This document shows, in pieces, positions 1 to 12,004 of a stretch of DNA of 64,000 nt. Made by a program: the position numbers and the translations under genes. A model generated the notes under the pieces. That model saw only the letters and a program-made list of their open reading frames with translations. It did no database searches and was not told where the DNA came from. This DNA is from Lineolata rhizophorae (lineage: Eukaryota > Ascomycota > Dothideomycetes > Lineolatales > Lineolataceae). The stretch is from positions 212,157 to 276,156 of the forward strand of contig MU001695.1 in the NCBI GenBank assembly GCA_010093515.1, in the 5' to 3' direction. Numbering within the stretch: the first letter of the stretch is position 1; the number at the start of each line of letters is the position of its first letter.

Positions 1-1002
1 TATCAGATTCTTTGGAGAGCTTCTTGGGCATTTTTGGTGGAGAAATTGGTGGGCAAAGTTGATGGGCGCGTCATGGACGCGTCGGTGTCACTAGGTGGTT
101 GGTGTCACTGCGTGGTGGATTACGTTATAATATTAATATTAGTATATATAGTTCCTAGCTAGCAGCATCGTACTAAGATACGATACAATACTAGTAGAGA
201 ATAGCCGAGCCGTACAAAGTAATTAATGTACGATGCTGCTAGCTACGAACTATATATATACTATCATATATATTTAATTGCAAACCCAAAATTTCGTACG
301 AAAAATAAAGCAAGATAATTTTTTGAAGTATAAATAGCGTATATCATATGCTGAGATAGTAGAGTATTTAAATGCTGCGGAGCCGGAACTATTGATAGTA
401 CAACCGATAGATACCGATAAATACCGATTGACGCTAAGTATCTTCGGTGGCTATCGGTACTATCATCGACCGGACTATACCCCACAGTAGATTTTGATGT
501 CCCCTTCTGCGCATTTGTATGGGAAATTGTGAAGCGAGAACTTACTAGTAAATGGGGGTGCTAGCCCGCACTTGCACCCCTCCTGTACGAAGAGCCCTAC
601 AAAACCTCACCGGCCACGGGGTCACCCTATCTAATGAAGAGCCTTACCATTGTCTTCAACTTGTTGATTGGATGTTAGAACAGAATTCAGGATAACTAAT
701 TTGAGATACAATTGCCTCTGTAGATCCCCCTCAGGTACGCCATTCGCCTGGATATGACCGTGTCTCCCTTGCCCGACATAAAATATTCCGGTAGGCATAA
801 CTCTCTCCTCCTATAGGTCAGAATTTTCCATAATACTGGAAGTGTGCAGTCACTCCCCAGTCGTCACCAAACTACTGCGATAAAGAGTGCCGTGGCGAGA
901 AGCCCAATATGCACCTAACAAATGAAAAGTGAACTAAACAGCCCAATTAGGAAGGATACTTTCCTCTAACCCCGTCTCACATGCTAACCCCCCTTGGAAC
1001 AA
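1..1002. other. intergenic, AT-rich left end
   Basis: No gene is supported here. The first 120 bases are of mixed composition, about 120-480 is strongly AT-rich and contains a long inverted repeat (listed separately), and 480-1002 is unremarkable sequence downstream of the carrier gene. The short open frames show no recognisable protein. Confidence 0.6.
141..262. repeat. imperfect inverted repeat (foldback)
   Basis: The arm at 141-173 and the arm at 228-262 are near-perfect reverse complements of about 33-35 bases, sharing the core GCTAGCAGCATCGTAC. About 54 bases lie between them. The pair could fold into a long hairpin in an AT-rich setting. It could be a small non-autonomous foldback or MITE-like element, or a structured transcript; no target-site duplication was identified. 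Confidence 0.6.
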
Positions 1003-2067
1003 CTACTTGGTGATCCACCCCAAGTAGTCGGCAACAATTAAGGTGACCATGCTAGCATAAGAAAAGTTAGCAGGTGTATACCTGGCGGGGCTAAGTGGAA
1101 GGATAAGGACTCACGCATGGGGTGCAATGCGGACGTAATACGTGCCAAATCCACGGTAGAACCTCAGTAGGCCTTCCTCCTTCGCGACTTTGGTGAAGGC
1201 ATTGAACATGCCTTTGTACGGCAAACTGCCATCGGGAGCTCTCGTTTGCTTCTGCAAACGTGTCTTGACAAAGTCGAATGGCAGGCTGAAAAAGCTGGCA
1301 AAGAATCCGGCGATGGCAGAGGCCGTCAAGGTTTGAGAGCGAGGAGACAACGACGTGTCCTTCAACTGACTCTTGGCCTCGGAGAAGAAGGCGAGCTGTC
1401 CAAAGTTGAGAGCCATGGCACGCACAACAGTAGGGTAGCAACCAGCCCAGAGCGCTGCGATTCCTTCATTTTTCGAGATGCGAACAAGAGCATCAATTAC
1501 CGACGTGTAATTCGCCCGTTGCGCGGCGGGTTTGAGCCCGTCACTTTGCATCCGAATGAGAGAGAGGTCGGCGGGATTGCCGACGAAGGCCGCGAGGCCA
1601 CCGGCGGCCAGGCCGGCACCAGCTCGTTCGAAGAAGCCGACTTTGGTTTGCTTCGACTCGGCATTTTTTGTCAAAGCCTTCATAAAGGTGTCGAAAAAGC
1701 CGAGGCGAGCCGTGGTGTAGACTGCTTGGCGGAGAAGGCCGGCTGACAGGCCCGTGTAGAGGTCCAGCACCTTTCCCGAAGCGATGACCTCGCGGGTGAC
1801 GGAGAGCGGGGTAGGCTTGGGCCCGGTCTTGACGCCTTCGCCGGCAAGCTGCAGCCGCACTTTGATCATGTCAATGGGCTGGATGACGGCCGTGGCCGTC
1901 ATGCCCGCCAGGCCGCCATTGATGAAAGGCAACGCGGCTCTCATGAAGGGGGTATGCAGGAAGTCCGTGGTGGCTTGCTTGGGGTTTTCCGCCGCCGACT
2001 TCATGGTCGAGGGCGCCTCGGACAGTTTCTCCTTGGCGGAATTGATGGTGGACGAGCCGCTCGACAT
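1003..2067 (-). CDS. mitochondrial 2-oxoglutarate/malate carrier (SLC25A11 type)
   Basis: Inner-membrane carrier exchanging 2-oxoglutarate for malate, as in the malate-aspartate shuttle. Exons are 1115-2067 and 1003-1051 with a 63-nt intron (donor GTGAGT, acceptor CTAG); the product is 333 aa. The last exon adds the ending MVTLIVADYLGWITK, which restores the normal carrier C-terminus after RIAPHA. Three carrier repeats are visible with signatures QPIDMIKVRLQ, NPADLSLIRMQ and LPFDFVKTRLQ. The second has Leu where most carriers have Lys or Arg, which is typical of the oxoglutarate and dicarboxylate carrier group, so a dicarboxylate carrier is the main alternative. A roughly 40-residue Ser/Ala-rich N-terminal tail precedes the first repeat. 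The gene stands alone, with more than 2 kb of noncoding DNA upstream. Confidence 0.92.
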
Positions 2068-4217
2068 GGCGGCGGTCGCGTGCGCGCGCTCCGATCGGCG
2101 CGAGCGGGGAGGGAGGAGAAGCGACGACGGTGAGCGGCGGCGAGGTGGTGATCAACCACGCGGGCGCCTCTCTTTTCGCAGAGGCGGACGGCGTCCTACG
2201 GCGCTCAGGACGGCGGGTCAGTCAAGCCGAGAGACGGGGAGCCAGAGGCAACGAGCATCAGCCGCGATCAGCTCGCGCTCCGGCGAGTGGGCCGCTAAAT
2301 AGGGCACACAAGGGCGGCGGAGACGCATCATGGAGGCGTGCGAGCAGAATCCGGGCGGGAACGGCAGCGCGGGCGTATCCGAGCGCAGTCCCGAGGGATC
2401 CCGCATTCACGACGCCGGGAGGCCAGAAGGAAGCCTGACCGGGGAGAGCGGTATTTACCGAGATGATTGCTTGGGGGGGTGCGCTGCGCGGCCCAAGCCC
2501 CACCCAGGCGGTCCGCCCTCGGCTTGGAGTGGCGGCTTACGTACGAATGCTGCCAGGGAGGGGCGGCGCACTCCGCGAGCAGGAGCAGCGGGCGGCGGGG
2601 GACGGGGAGGAGCAAGGCGGGGGCCCGGGCAGCCCGAGATCGAGGAAGGGGCTCTGTGGCGTCGTGCGATGTGTCTCGCCGGACTGAGGGACGCAGATGA
2701 GTGACGATGCTCCGGCGGGCGCGCGAGAGCTGGGAGCCGCCTGGCTTTTGAGCCTGCGGCCCCGCGGGCGGAAGTCGCACCTGCAAGATGCGGGGAACCA
2801 AGCAGGCCCGGCCGCCTCGCTCGCCACTCGGCCGTTCCCGCCGACCTGCCAATGAACGCGTCGTCATTGCCAAAGGGGGCCTTCCCCAGGCCGCAAGCCT
2901 CCGTTGCTCCATGCGGCCATCCCCTCGCCGATGACGATATACAATCACGACGGGAAACATGCCATGTTGAAACTTGCTGAGCGAACTTTGGTGGCAGTCA
3001 ACGCTACGTAGTACGTAGTACGTAGGTGGTCTCCCCCGATTCCAGGACCGTGCCATTTACCGCGTAGGGTGGAAGTGTTTGGACCAGAGCTCCGCTGTTA
3101 GCATCTAGCGTACCTGTGAACGAAGAGAGGAGCCCAGCCGACGACCCGATTTCGGCGACGTCGTGCCCGGGCGAGCAGGTATCTTCGGCGAGGTGCCTCG
3201 CTTCTACCAACTGTCACGTGAGGGCTAGGTACTCAACGTGGTACTTATCTAGGTGCCTTACCCAACAGGTACCTCCTACATCCGTACCACGTACACACGT
3301 AGTACTACAGCCGGTGCGGGGCTGAGGCAGCGAGCCCGATCCTCGACCAAGCCGCGACGCCATCCTCCGGCCCTCGTAAGTCTCTCTGATTGGGATTCCA
3401 CTGTTGGCCCAATGACCGTTGGTGCCTGAGCGGGACATGCAGCCATGCCGGGGGGCTAGCTATTGTGCTCTTTCGGGCCGGCCAACCGCCCTCCCGCCCC
3501 AACGAAGACCCAGATTTGCTAGGTATGTACCTATGTAGTCCCCCCTCTTTATCTCAACCACTTGAACCGTCCGTGCCAGCTAAGTATATGCACAGTGGAA
3601 CGCAGCGTTTTCGCGCCGAAGACGCGGCAAGTTGAATTTCACTGATATTTCTGTGGCATCGGAGTCAATTGTCCACAGTCACGTGACCCAGCTAACACAG
3701 TGAGCGGTGTCAAGATCGAGCCCATACACATTTTCTTTCCAATTCTCTCTAGGTGTAGACACGCTTTCGGGGTGCGTAGATAAAGCAAATGTACATGCTA
3801 CTCTCTTGACCAATTTAGCACCTGTTACCTTGGACGTATCTTGCCAGGAACACTGAACGTATCAAACGCGCGCGGCGGTGTAAGTGACGGCCGCATCGAC
3901 GGGATAAGCACTACAGATTCTGCTCTATGGAGAAAAATAAGAGGGAAACGAAGAGCAGAACATTCATTCTCCAGTTTGGCGACCCTCCCAGAAGTCTCGA
4001 AACTGTAGCTCTATCGCCTTCTACAGTGTGGGTTGCCGTAAATTCTTCACCCTATGGTGTAGTGAAGCCCAAAAGATTTCCAATGAAATGCCAACGCCCC
4101 GAAATTGCCCAAGAGATAGGAGGTAGTGTGACCAAGATAAATGTACAGGAGAATAAAAGGCAGCAAAAAGAAGTTGGTTGTGATCACCAAAGGATAGTCG
4201 AGAAGCCGACGGTCTTT
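2068..4217. other. intergenic, GC-rich then mixed
   Basis: This 2.1-kb stretch lies upstream of the carrier gene and downstream of the membrane-protein gene. About 2070-2950 is very GC-rich with overlapping open frames on both strands, as expected by chance in such DNA. No frame shows domains or a consistent exon structure. The part nearest 2068 presumably holds the carrier promoter and 5' leader. Confidence 0.6.
3001..3305. repeat. scattered TACGTAG / TAGGTACCTA words
   Basis: Three overlapping copies of the palindromic word TACGTAG occur at 3004-3025. Several TAGGTAC, GTACCTCC and CACGTAGTAC variants follow up to 3305. The same words recur at 19.2, 19.6, 33.3, 45.1 and 63.9 kb. They are low-complexity intergenic words, not a defined element. 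Confidence 0.5.
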
Positions 4218-4821
4218 CTAACGGTTACTCTTCTCGTTCTTCTGATTGGCGCCTTTGGCATCAGGTTTGACTTCAGACGTGCTCGTGATAACGCCTTTGA
4301 ATTTATCCTTGGGTTTCTGGAATTCCTTCGGCCGACGCTGAGCCGGACCCTTTTCCAAGTCGATTTCTCGGTTGGCCCGCTTTGAGGCGGGAGGAGTACC
4401 GACACGCACACCTCCAGCACGGGATTGGCGTCGACTCTTGGACGCCTCGAAGCGGCCCGTCAACCGCCGCGATGCGCGTCGAATTGATTTGCGAACCTCC
4501 CACTGCCGCTTCTTCGCAACGTACCAGAGCACGAGGGATGCAACTTCGTGCAGATTGGTCAGCATGTTGAAATATCTAGCATGGTCCAAGAGACTCACTT
4601 CCAAAGACAGCGATAACGACAACTACGACAATGATCGCTGCTAGACCGCCCTTGGATAGAGTGAACGCCCCCCCATCCTCACCAGAGGCACCGGCGGCGA
4701 TATCCGGACCACGATTCTCATCTGTTGGAGTTTCTGGGCTGTCCGTTGGGAAGGTGTTCTCTTGGGCGGCAGCGAAGAAGGGCAGAGTCAGAAAAAGGAG
4801 GCACAGAGAGCTGTGGGCCAT
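4218..4821 (-). CDS. small secreted/single-pass membrane protein, unknown function
   Basis: Exons are 4599-4821 and 4218-4543, joined across a 55-nt intron (donor GTGAGT, branch CTGAC); the product is 182 aa. The start at 4821 is chosen because it opens a clear signal peptide (MAHSSLCLLFLTLPFFAAAQ). An acidic, Pro/Thr-rich ectodomain of about 35 residues follows, then a transmembrane helix (AAIIVVVVVIAVFGIASLVL) and a strongly basic cytosolic tail beginning YVAKKRQWEVRKSIRR. The intron falls inside the transmembrane helix, and splicing is needed to complete it. The predicted topology is type I. I recognise the general architecture from fungal hypothetical proteins but know no function; a stress or wall sensor role would be speculation. 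Confidence 0.75.
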
Positions 4822-6612
4822 TGCGAAGTGCTGTTCCGGTACTTGGTCAAAAAGTATCAGACGCAGTCTGTGCAATTTTGAGTATTGTGCGAGCCGGGTG
4901 CTCAATATTCCACAGGAAAATTCGGGGTTCGGAAACCGTGGAGTCAAGCAACCACGCCGCGTCTGCTGCAGGAAAGCGGCAAGGCGGCCGCTTTCATATA
5001 TGACGGCCGCTCGGTCGGCCATTGTTCGCTAGGTGAAGAAGGCCTCTCAGTTGGCCAGATGCCCACCAAATCACATCCAAGTTGCTGTGACGAGGCAGGC
5101 CCCGCAAGGTTAGGGGTAGGAGAAGTGCATCCCCGTCGCCGCATAGTGACTGCGCAGCCGCCAGAGGTACGGAATCGCGATGCACTTGGGAGTTGTGATT
5201 GGTGCGTCGGGCTCTACCCATCGCTAGGTGAGTTCGCTACTTAGCCGCCGGCAAGGTGACCATTTGCGCTCGGACTGCATCTGCGCACAGCGTCCCGCGC
5301 TCTCATTGGCTTCGAATAAGATGCTTATTTTTGGCGCCAGGGTCGCCCGCATTTCTCGCCAGTCCTTTTAGTGCCCGTCACTTGCAGCATGTCGGGGACG
5401 TTCCAGTCTCGTGCATATGCAGGCCTTGGCACGCCCCCCATGCCGACGGCGTCTTGGATGGTCCCGGACAGTAAGACTCCATGCCAACCGCTCCGGATAT
5501 CCACGAGCTGATACGGATGGTCGGCCGTTCGGGCCTGTCTGCTCGCTTGCCCGGCGTATCGACAATGCACCGCAGCTCTGTATCTGCGGCGAATCTGTGA
5601 CGAGTTTTATCTTGCTGCGGCAGGATGGCAGATCTCGTCTTGCCGCCCACGGCATGGAGGCGCCGAGCACCATCGCCTGTCAAACTTAGTACCGCGCATT
5701 GCCCCGTTGCGATATCTACCCCACGTTCTATACGTATCAGGTCCGGCTCACAGCTTCCAGGACCCATCTAAGGATAGATCTCGTCTTAGACTGTGTCAGA
5801 GTCTAGTAACCGCCGAGTTCGTGTCATAGGAAATTCGCCTGACGTAGCAGATAAACTGCATCGTTCTATTATCCTTTCGCGAGAGACGCCATTTGACGTG
5901 GAATCCTTGGTGGGCCTACCCTGTATCTACGGAGGCAGGTAGGGCGCCGTTTGTACTGTACAACCGGGCCTACTTTTTGTGGCCTGCTCACGAACTCCCG
6001 CGCCAGACAACTTGAATCACGTCCACCCTCTAAGCATCGCAGTCTTCGACCTACGATCTCCTGAGGTCCTCAGGCAAGTGGTACCCAGTGGCAAACATGT
6101 ATGTAACTAGGGACAAGGTGCTAGGTGCTCACTGCACGGCAGCAATTGAGCGCTCTAAGGAATCGCCGCGGAAAGAAATCTCCCTTCGGCGGCGGATTCT
6201 CCCGCCAGGGCCGAGAGTTTCCAAGGTACCGTCGGTACCGCTGGTGCAATTCGTACCATTGGGACTGCCACATCGGTACCTTTAGGTCCCGCCTTCTATC
6301 GGGCTGTCATGAGAGACACACGAAAAACCAGGGTTTTGCTTCCCGGCTACGCCTTCTTTGTTGGTAATATCGCAACCATGGATCCTCAGGTGGCGGGCGG
6401 CAATTCCGAGGCAGTGTCTTTGGTGCGGATGGATTCAGTTTTCTCCCTCATCTCTCCGCGCGCCACTTCTCTTTTCAGCCGTGGCATTTGTTCTGTTCTA
6501 TATGCACCAACGTCTAGATCAGGGTTGTCGATATTTCGTCCGCATTGTCTGGCCGCAATTTTGCTCTTAGCGTGATTTTATGCTAGAGTTTGAGCGGTCC
6601 CATGCTGTAACC
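4822..6612. other. intergenic between divergent genes
   Basis: About 1.8 kb separates the divergently transcribed membrane-protein and coiled-coil genes. It must hold both promoters. I see no coding region in it. A group of GGTACC words occurs around 6220-6285. Short open frames on both strands near 5250-5770 look accidental. Confidence 0.55.
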
Positions 6613-9600
6613 ATGTCATCGTCCGTTGCACCACGCCTCGACGGTGCGGGTAGACAGATGGCCGCGAATACGCGGAGACACAATGTCGGCTTCAAATCCG
6701 CCGCTAGCCCTCAGGAGTCCGGTGTATGCTCACGCCTTCAGGCTTCGGGTCGTTGGAGCACATCGAACGAACGAGCCTACTTCGACACTGAAGGACGCGA
6801 GCCTGCAAAGGAGCCCCCGACGCGGACGACCCAAAGGCTAATTGAGGAAAATACGTACCCTCCGACCAATGAGCAACAGTCTTTCATGTCCGGCGGTTCA
6901 ATGCCAAAGCTCATCCTTAAGAAGCCGGAGTCTGCATCCGAGAGCGTTTCTGAAGGCTTTAGGTTTGGCCGAGCGCCCAAGAAAATTTTCGAACTCACAC
7001 GCTCGGCTACGAACCACGAGCATCCGAAGCCCAAGGAGAACGAACCTAGCACCGAGGTCCTAGACGGCAGTCGAACAAAGCAAACCATCGAAGGTAGATC
7101 ACGGTCCGTAGCTTAAAGGACGCCGTGTCAATTGACTTTTGTTTCTAGATCCAGTAACTTCATGGCCCACTGTTCCACCGGCGGGAAAGTTAGAGGCTAG
7201 GAGTTCGTCTCGTACTAGAAGCCGTGCTCCTAACGGTATTTGTTCCGTCCTGCCGGCGACGGGCTTTGCCGAAGCAGACCGTGTTCATGCAGCAGATACT
7301 GATGAGAACACGAGACATTTGGAGAGCTCTGTATGTAGGTAGGTATTTGGACCAATTCAATTTCCTCAGACGTCTGTTTGATCTCCGGCCGCTAACTGTT
7401 GGAAGCGACGAACAACTCTCGTGCTTTCATGATTACGCCAGCGGCAAATTTGACAACTTTGATTCATCACGCGCTACAAAAGATCTAAAGACAGAGTTTC
7501 TTGGGCCGACAGAACCTCCTTTGTCTAAACTTGCCTGCAATAAGTTGTCCAATCCGGAAAGCGAGCGGCCCAGCCCTGCGCGTGAAACGGCTCAATCACA
7601 TCTGCATCAACCATCGACGGGAATGCTTACCGACGGATTAAACGCGGAGACCACGGCCAAAGATCCCGCTGATTCCTCAGGTGCGGGAAGCGACGACATA
7701 CTAGACATTTTCCATCCTCGATCTCAACAAGAACAGTCTCAAGCGGCGATCCAGCAGCGCAAAACACAAGCTAAGCCAAATACCGCAAATTGGCTTCAAC
7801 CCCAGAGCAGGGTGCATGAGGCAGATCTGACGAATGCCGATTCCAGTACACAAGACAGGTCAGATATCGCATCGACAGCGCGCCTCCGTGGTCCCTCGTT
7901 CAGCTCCCGACGTCCCTGTCAAGCGATTGTCTGTAACGAAGCCCAGCATGAAGCGGATCGTAAATCGCCCGAGGTTATCGAGATCAAGGAGGTAAGCAAA
8001 CGGCATATCTATAGTGGATTGACTAATACTTTGAGTCGAGGCTTCTCGAGTGACTGCTCTTGAGTGACTGCCCTTGTTGACATGGTTGGCCAGGATATTA
8101 TTGACGACAACAACGAACTCCGACCGATATCTACAGAGCCTCGTGACCAGGGGTTTCTTAAACGCCCTACGAAGCCTCGGTGGTCTAGCGCGTCGCTCCA
8201 AGCAAGGAGAAAGGAAGGTCAGAGGAGCAAAACTCCGGGAAATGATAACGCTATCTCTTGTGACGGTCGAAGATCTACGATAGGCCGGCAAGAAAGGACC
8301 CAGCAATACCAGGAGAGGATTCTGCGCCAACTATCTCCAAAATACGGGCCTGTAAGAGTGACGAAATCACCGCGCCCTAACCGCGACGCTTTGGAATCTA
8401 TGCAAAGTGCAGAGTTTCTGGGGACTGTGAATAGCCAGAGCTTTCTCGACCTTACCCAGGGAATGACCAATGCTTTCGCGGAAAACGAGGAGAAACGTTG
8501 GCAACTGGAAGCCATGAATGAGGAATACAGCGCAGAAATCGGCCGGCTTAAGCAGGAAGCCGAAAATCGAACCGTTGAGCTTGGAAACGTCAGGGAAGAA
8601 AATGAGAGCTTGAAGGAGACTGTCGGGGACCAGGAGAAGAGGGTCACGAAAATACAGGAGCGAGCATCGTCGATGCAAAAATTTACTAAAGGGCTTGGAA
8701 CTGATTTTAATAGACTCAACGGCACCGGGATTACCTTCAAACATCAGCTGGCGGACTTGAAAGAGGAAGGAAAGCAACTTCGCCAAGAATGCGACGACCG
8801 TCAGCGGGAAATTCATACTCGCATAGAAGAGTCCAAGCGACTTAATCAACGACTTCAGGAAATTGTGAAGGACGCATGCTTCAAAGTCGACCTTCTTGAA
8901 CGGGAGAAGGTCTCGTTGAAACTCGAACTGGATGGGAAGATAGCGGCCTTGGAGGAGGCGCGTGACCGCCAAAACCAGCTCCAGGAGAACATGGCCAAAA
9001 TGAAGGAGATGCAGGAGAACGTCGATCGGATGCTTAAAGCAAATCATGAATCTGCAATACGCAAGATCGAGGAGCTAGCGGAGAAGCTCCTTCAAGACCA
9101 GACGAAAGACACTACCCAGAACAACATATCAGAATGCGTATCGCTACTCAAATCCATTGGAACAAGTAAAATCGCCAAGCCTGAAGACCTGCTCAAAGTG
9201 GAGGCTCTAATACAGTCGACATCCGACACGTGAGTTCAAAATGACCCCGAGATGTAGTTCTAGTTTAAGTAATCCACGTAGGCTTTCCGACAAGATCGAA
9301 GGTATCCAGCAAGAGTTTCCCGACCTACTGAACCTCACGGGTGATCTCCAGACCAGGTTGACTGAGAACATTGACAACCTAAAATCCGAGCTGGTTTCCT
9401 GTGATGAGCTAAGGAAACAAATTGTGACATTGCGGGATGGCATTTCCACCCTCGAAGAGCAAATTGCGTCCAAGAACGGAACTATTTCAGAACTTGAGCA
9501 CCAGCGAGATGACGCTCAAAAGTCAGAAGCCTCTGCCATAGGTCGGCTCACACGACTTGAGGAGGAGCTTTGTGCTATGAAAGCCAATCTAGCGACCACA

Positions 9601-11535
9601 GAGAAGGATGCGCAGCACATTCGCGAGATCGAACACCAGAACACCGACCTTCTTAACTGCTTGGAATGCACCAAGAAGGAAGTCACCAACACGAAGGAAA
9701 GGTTGACAGAGTCGGCAGTTATAGAAAAGCACCTTGGTTCTGAGATGAACCGATTAAAAGTCATATCCCTTAACGCCAATGCTATTTGGGCAATGCTAAC
9801 TCCTAGTCAGGTTTTACTCGTAGAAGCGAACGACCGGAATGCGAATTTTGAAGCGGAAAAGAGTGAAATTCAACGCAAGGTTTGATCCCTTAGTTCTATT
9901 GTGGACTGTGTTAGTTCTGATTAGCAGCATAGTCACAGCTGGAGCTCATCGAGATGCGAAACAAGTTGACAAAAGAAGCAAATAAACTAAAATTGGAACA
10001 AGAGGCTGAGCATAAGAATAAAATGCACCAGATCACCCAAAAAAATGCCCAGCTTGAAGTTTCCCTCGAAACAGCCAATGAAGAGGTCCGGTCAACAAAA
10101 GCCATACTTGAACAGTTGAAAGGCAAATTCGGGGCGCAGGATGTAGATATCCAGTATCTCAAAACTGCCAAACCACAAGGGAAGGAACTCGGGGCCTTTC
10201 AGACGAAGCGTGGGGTGGATCAAGCAGGCATTGTTGCCGCCGAGGCACGTTCACAGGTTAGCGAAATGCTCTGTGAGCGTTCATGTCCAACACCGGGACA
10301 AGACAGTAGGAATAGTCATTCTCATTGCCCTCCCAATCACGTATCCATTGGACATACTTCGAGCTCCTGGATCCCACTGAATACCAAGAATGCACGCGGC
10401 TCCCAGTCGACGGGAATAGCACGCCAACAAAAAACGTCAAACGTGAAAGGATCATCTCACATCTCTTACCTGCTCGGCCGGAACACAATTCCCGCAGAAA
10501 GCCTTGAAAATGACCTTGTTGAGGCAAGCATAAGTGGAAAGTCGAACAACGCCGCTAGGACGATAGGGGCCGAAGTTGAAGAGACCGCAAACAAGTCGGC
10601 TCTAAATGAAGGCCTGGAGGGAATAACGCCGTTTATCAACTGCGGCCAACAATTGCATGGCAATGACCTCGCTCGCCAGCAAAGCGAGACGTCCTCCCTC
10701 TCTGATCTAATCGAGATTTCTTCGCCAAAGGAATCCTCAGATCTAGCGGTCGACAAAATATCTCCCGGCGGGACTTCAAGGGATACGCGGGCGAAAGCGG
10801 AAGAAGCTAGCGTACATACGTCTCGTGCGCTTGAGGATGTTAGTTCGGGCAAAACGTACAGAACGCAAGCCTACCCCAACACAGCCTCGAAAATGGCGCC
10901 GAAAACTGCCCTTAAGTCGGCGCTGCGAGACACTTCCAGTACAACAGATAAAATCGGTCCTGTTGAGGACTCTGGAATCCCCGAGCGGAACCAAACAGGC
11001 CAACGAAGTGTGTCCTTTTGCGCCACTGAGAAGAATAGTGAAGACGGGCGCTTGTATGAGCCAAACGTATCAGAATCTTCTGAGGATGGTCTATCAACAA
11101 AAGGTCAATATCAGACTCAACAACATACACTCACTGCACCTGAGAATATGTGCCTGAGGAATGGCAAGGTTCGGCCTACGCTGTTTACAAGCCTTCCAAA
11201 AACCGCTGGGATCAGACGCAAAGCACCAAAAGACCAAGGGCAACCCAGGAAAGCTAAGAGGCCCAAAGGTCTCACTTCTGACGAGTCCAGGCCATCTGTT
11301 TCCTCAGCACCTGACTTGGCGCTGAAGTCTGCGAGTTCAGCCGTAACAGGCCTGTCAAATCTAAGAATGAAGACATCCAAGCAGCAGCCGACACCTTCAT
11401 CTTCTCGCGCCAAGCATGCACAGCATCGGAATTCACAGGGTAAGTTCGGAGACCCTCCAAGAGCGAGTGAACACCAGACGAGACTGACGTCCGTTTCCAG
11501 CAAAATATGATGATCGCTTCGGCACTCAAAAATAG
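6613..11535 (+). CDS. large coiled-coil protein, unknown function
   Basis: Reconstructed exons are 6613-7093, 7149-7338, 7406-7991, 8094-9229, 9282-9879, 9939-11439 and 11501-11535, giving 1508 aa in one frame. The third-exon acceptor (7405, with CTAAC just before) is the least certain junction. The ATG at 6613 has A at -3; an in-frame ATG at 6580 has a poor context. Residues 1 to about 500 are polar and look disordered, with a basic patch PKLILKKPES. A block around LSPKYGPVRVTKSPRP and ALESMQSAEFLGTVNSQSFL precedes a long heptad-rich coiled coil (about 545-1060). The tail is Ser/Thr-rich and disordered, and ends in a short segment KYDDRFGTQK encoded mainly by the last small exon. A 51-nt stretch at 9760-9810 looks like an additional in-frame intron. 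I know no function. Long coiled coil plus disordered ends fits a structural chromosome, meiotic-axis or spindle-pole protein; that is inference only. Confidence 0.8.
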
Positions 11536-12004
11536 TATCTTCGCACATATGCTGAACGCCATATCCTTAGTGCGAAACACCTAGCTTCCGCCCTCGAAGC
11601 ATGAACACCGGAAGAGTAGTTCTAGGAGGAATGATTTTAATATAATTACTTCCCATCACGCAGCATTCAAAATCTGCGATAGCTCGAAGGGTATGTTCAC
11701 TCATCCGAAGAAAGACAAGCCATTACAGCTATTGCCTAAAGATGTTTGTGACCGTAGCACTGTGGCCGGGTTGAAAGAGATTGTGCAGATCCTAGACGAA
11801 CCTTTCCTTTTCTCCTAGATGAGCAATGTAGTATACATACATCCCATATATATATTATAATACAGTGATCATCCTCAACGCCAATGCTATGCAGTGCTTC
11901 CTACTGACGTGTTCTTTTCCGTGGCCCACGCTCTTAGATCGTGCGTCTCCTGATGCGAAGATGCTCATCCACGAGGTGGATGAACGCAATCGTTGTAACG
12001 CTCA
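11536..12004. other. tail-to-tail intergenic spacer
   Basis: About 470 bases separate the convergent coiled-coil gene and the bL33m gene. It probably holds both 3' untranslated regions. A short AT tract (TATATATATTATAATAC) lies near 11850. Nothing else is seen. Confidence 0.6.

Noticed and set aside
2328-3056. 242-codon minus-strand frame upstream of the carrier gene
   Set aside because: Lies in very GC-rich DNA where frames overlap on both strands; Arg/Pro-rich composition, no domain, no exon partners.
3927-4385. 152-codon plus-strand frame
   Set aside because: Antisense to the second exon of the membrane-protein gene, which has better support (signal peptide, spliced transmembrane helix).
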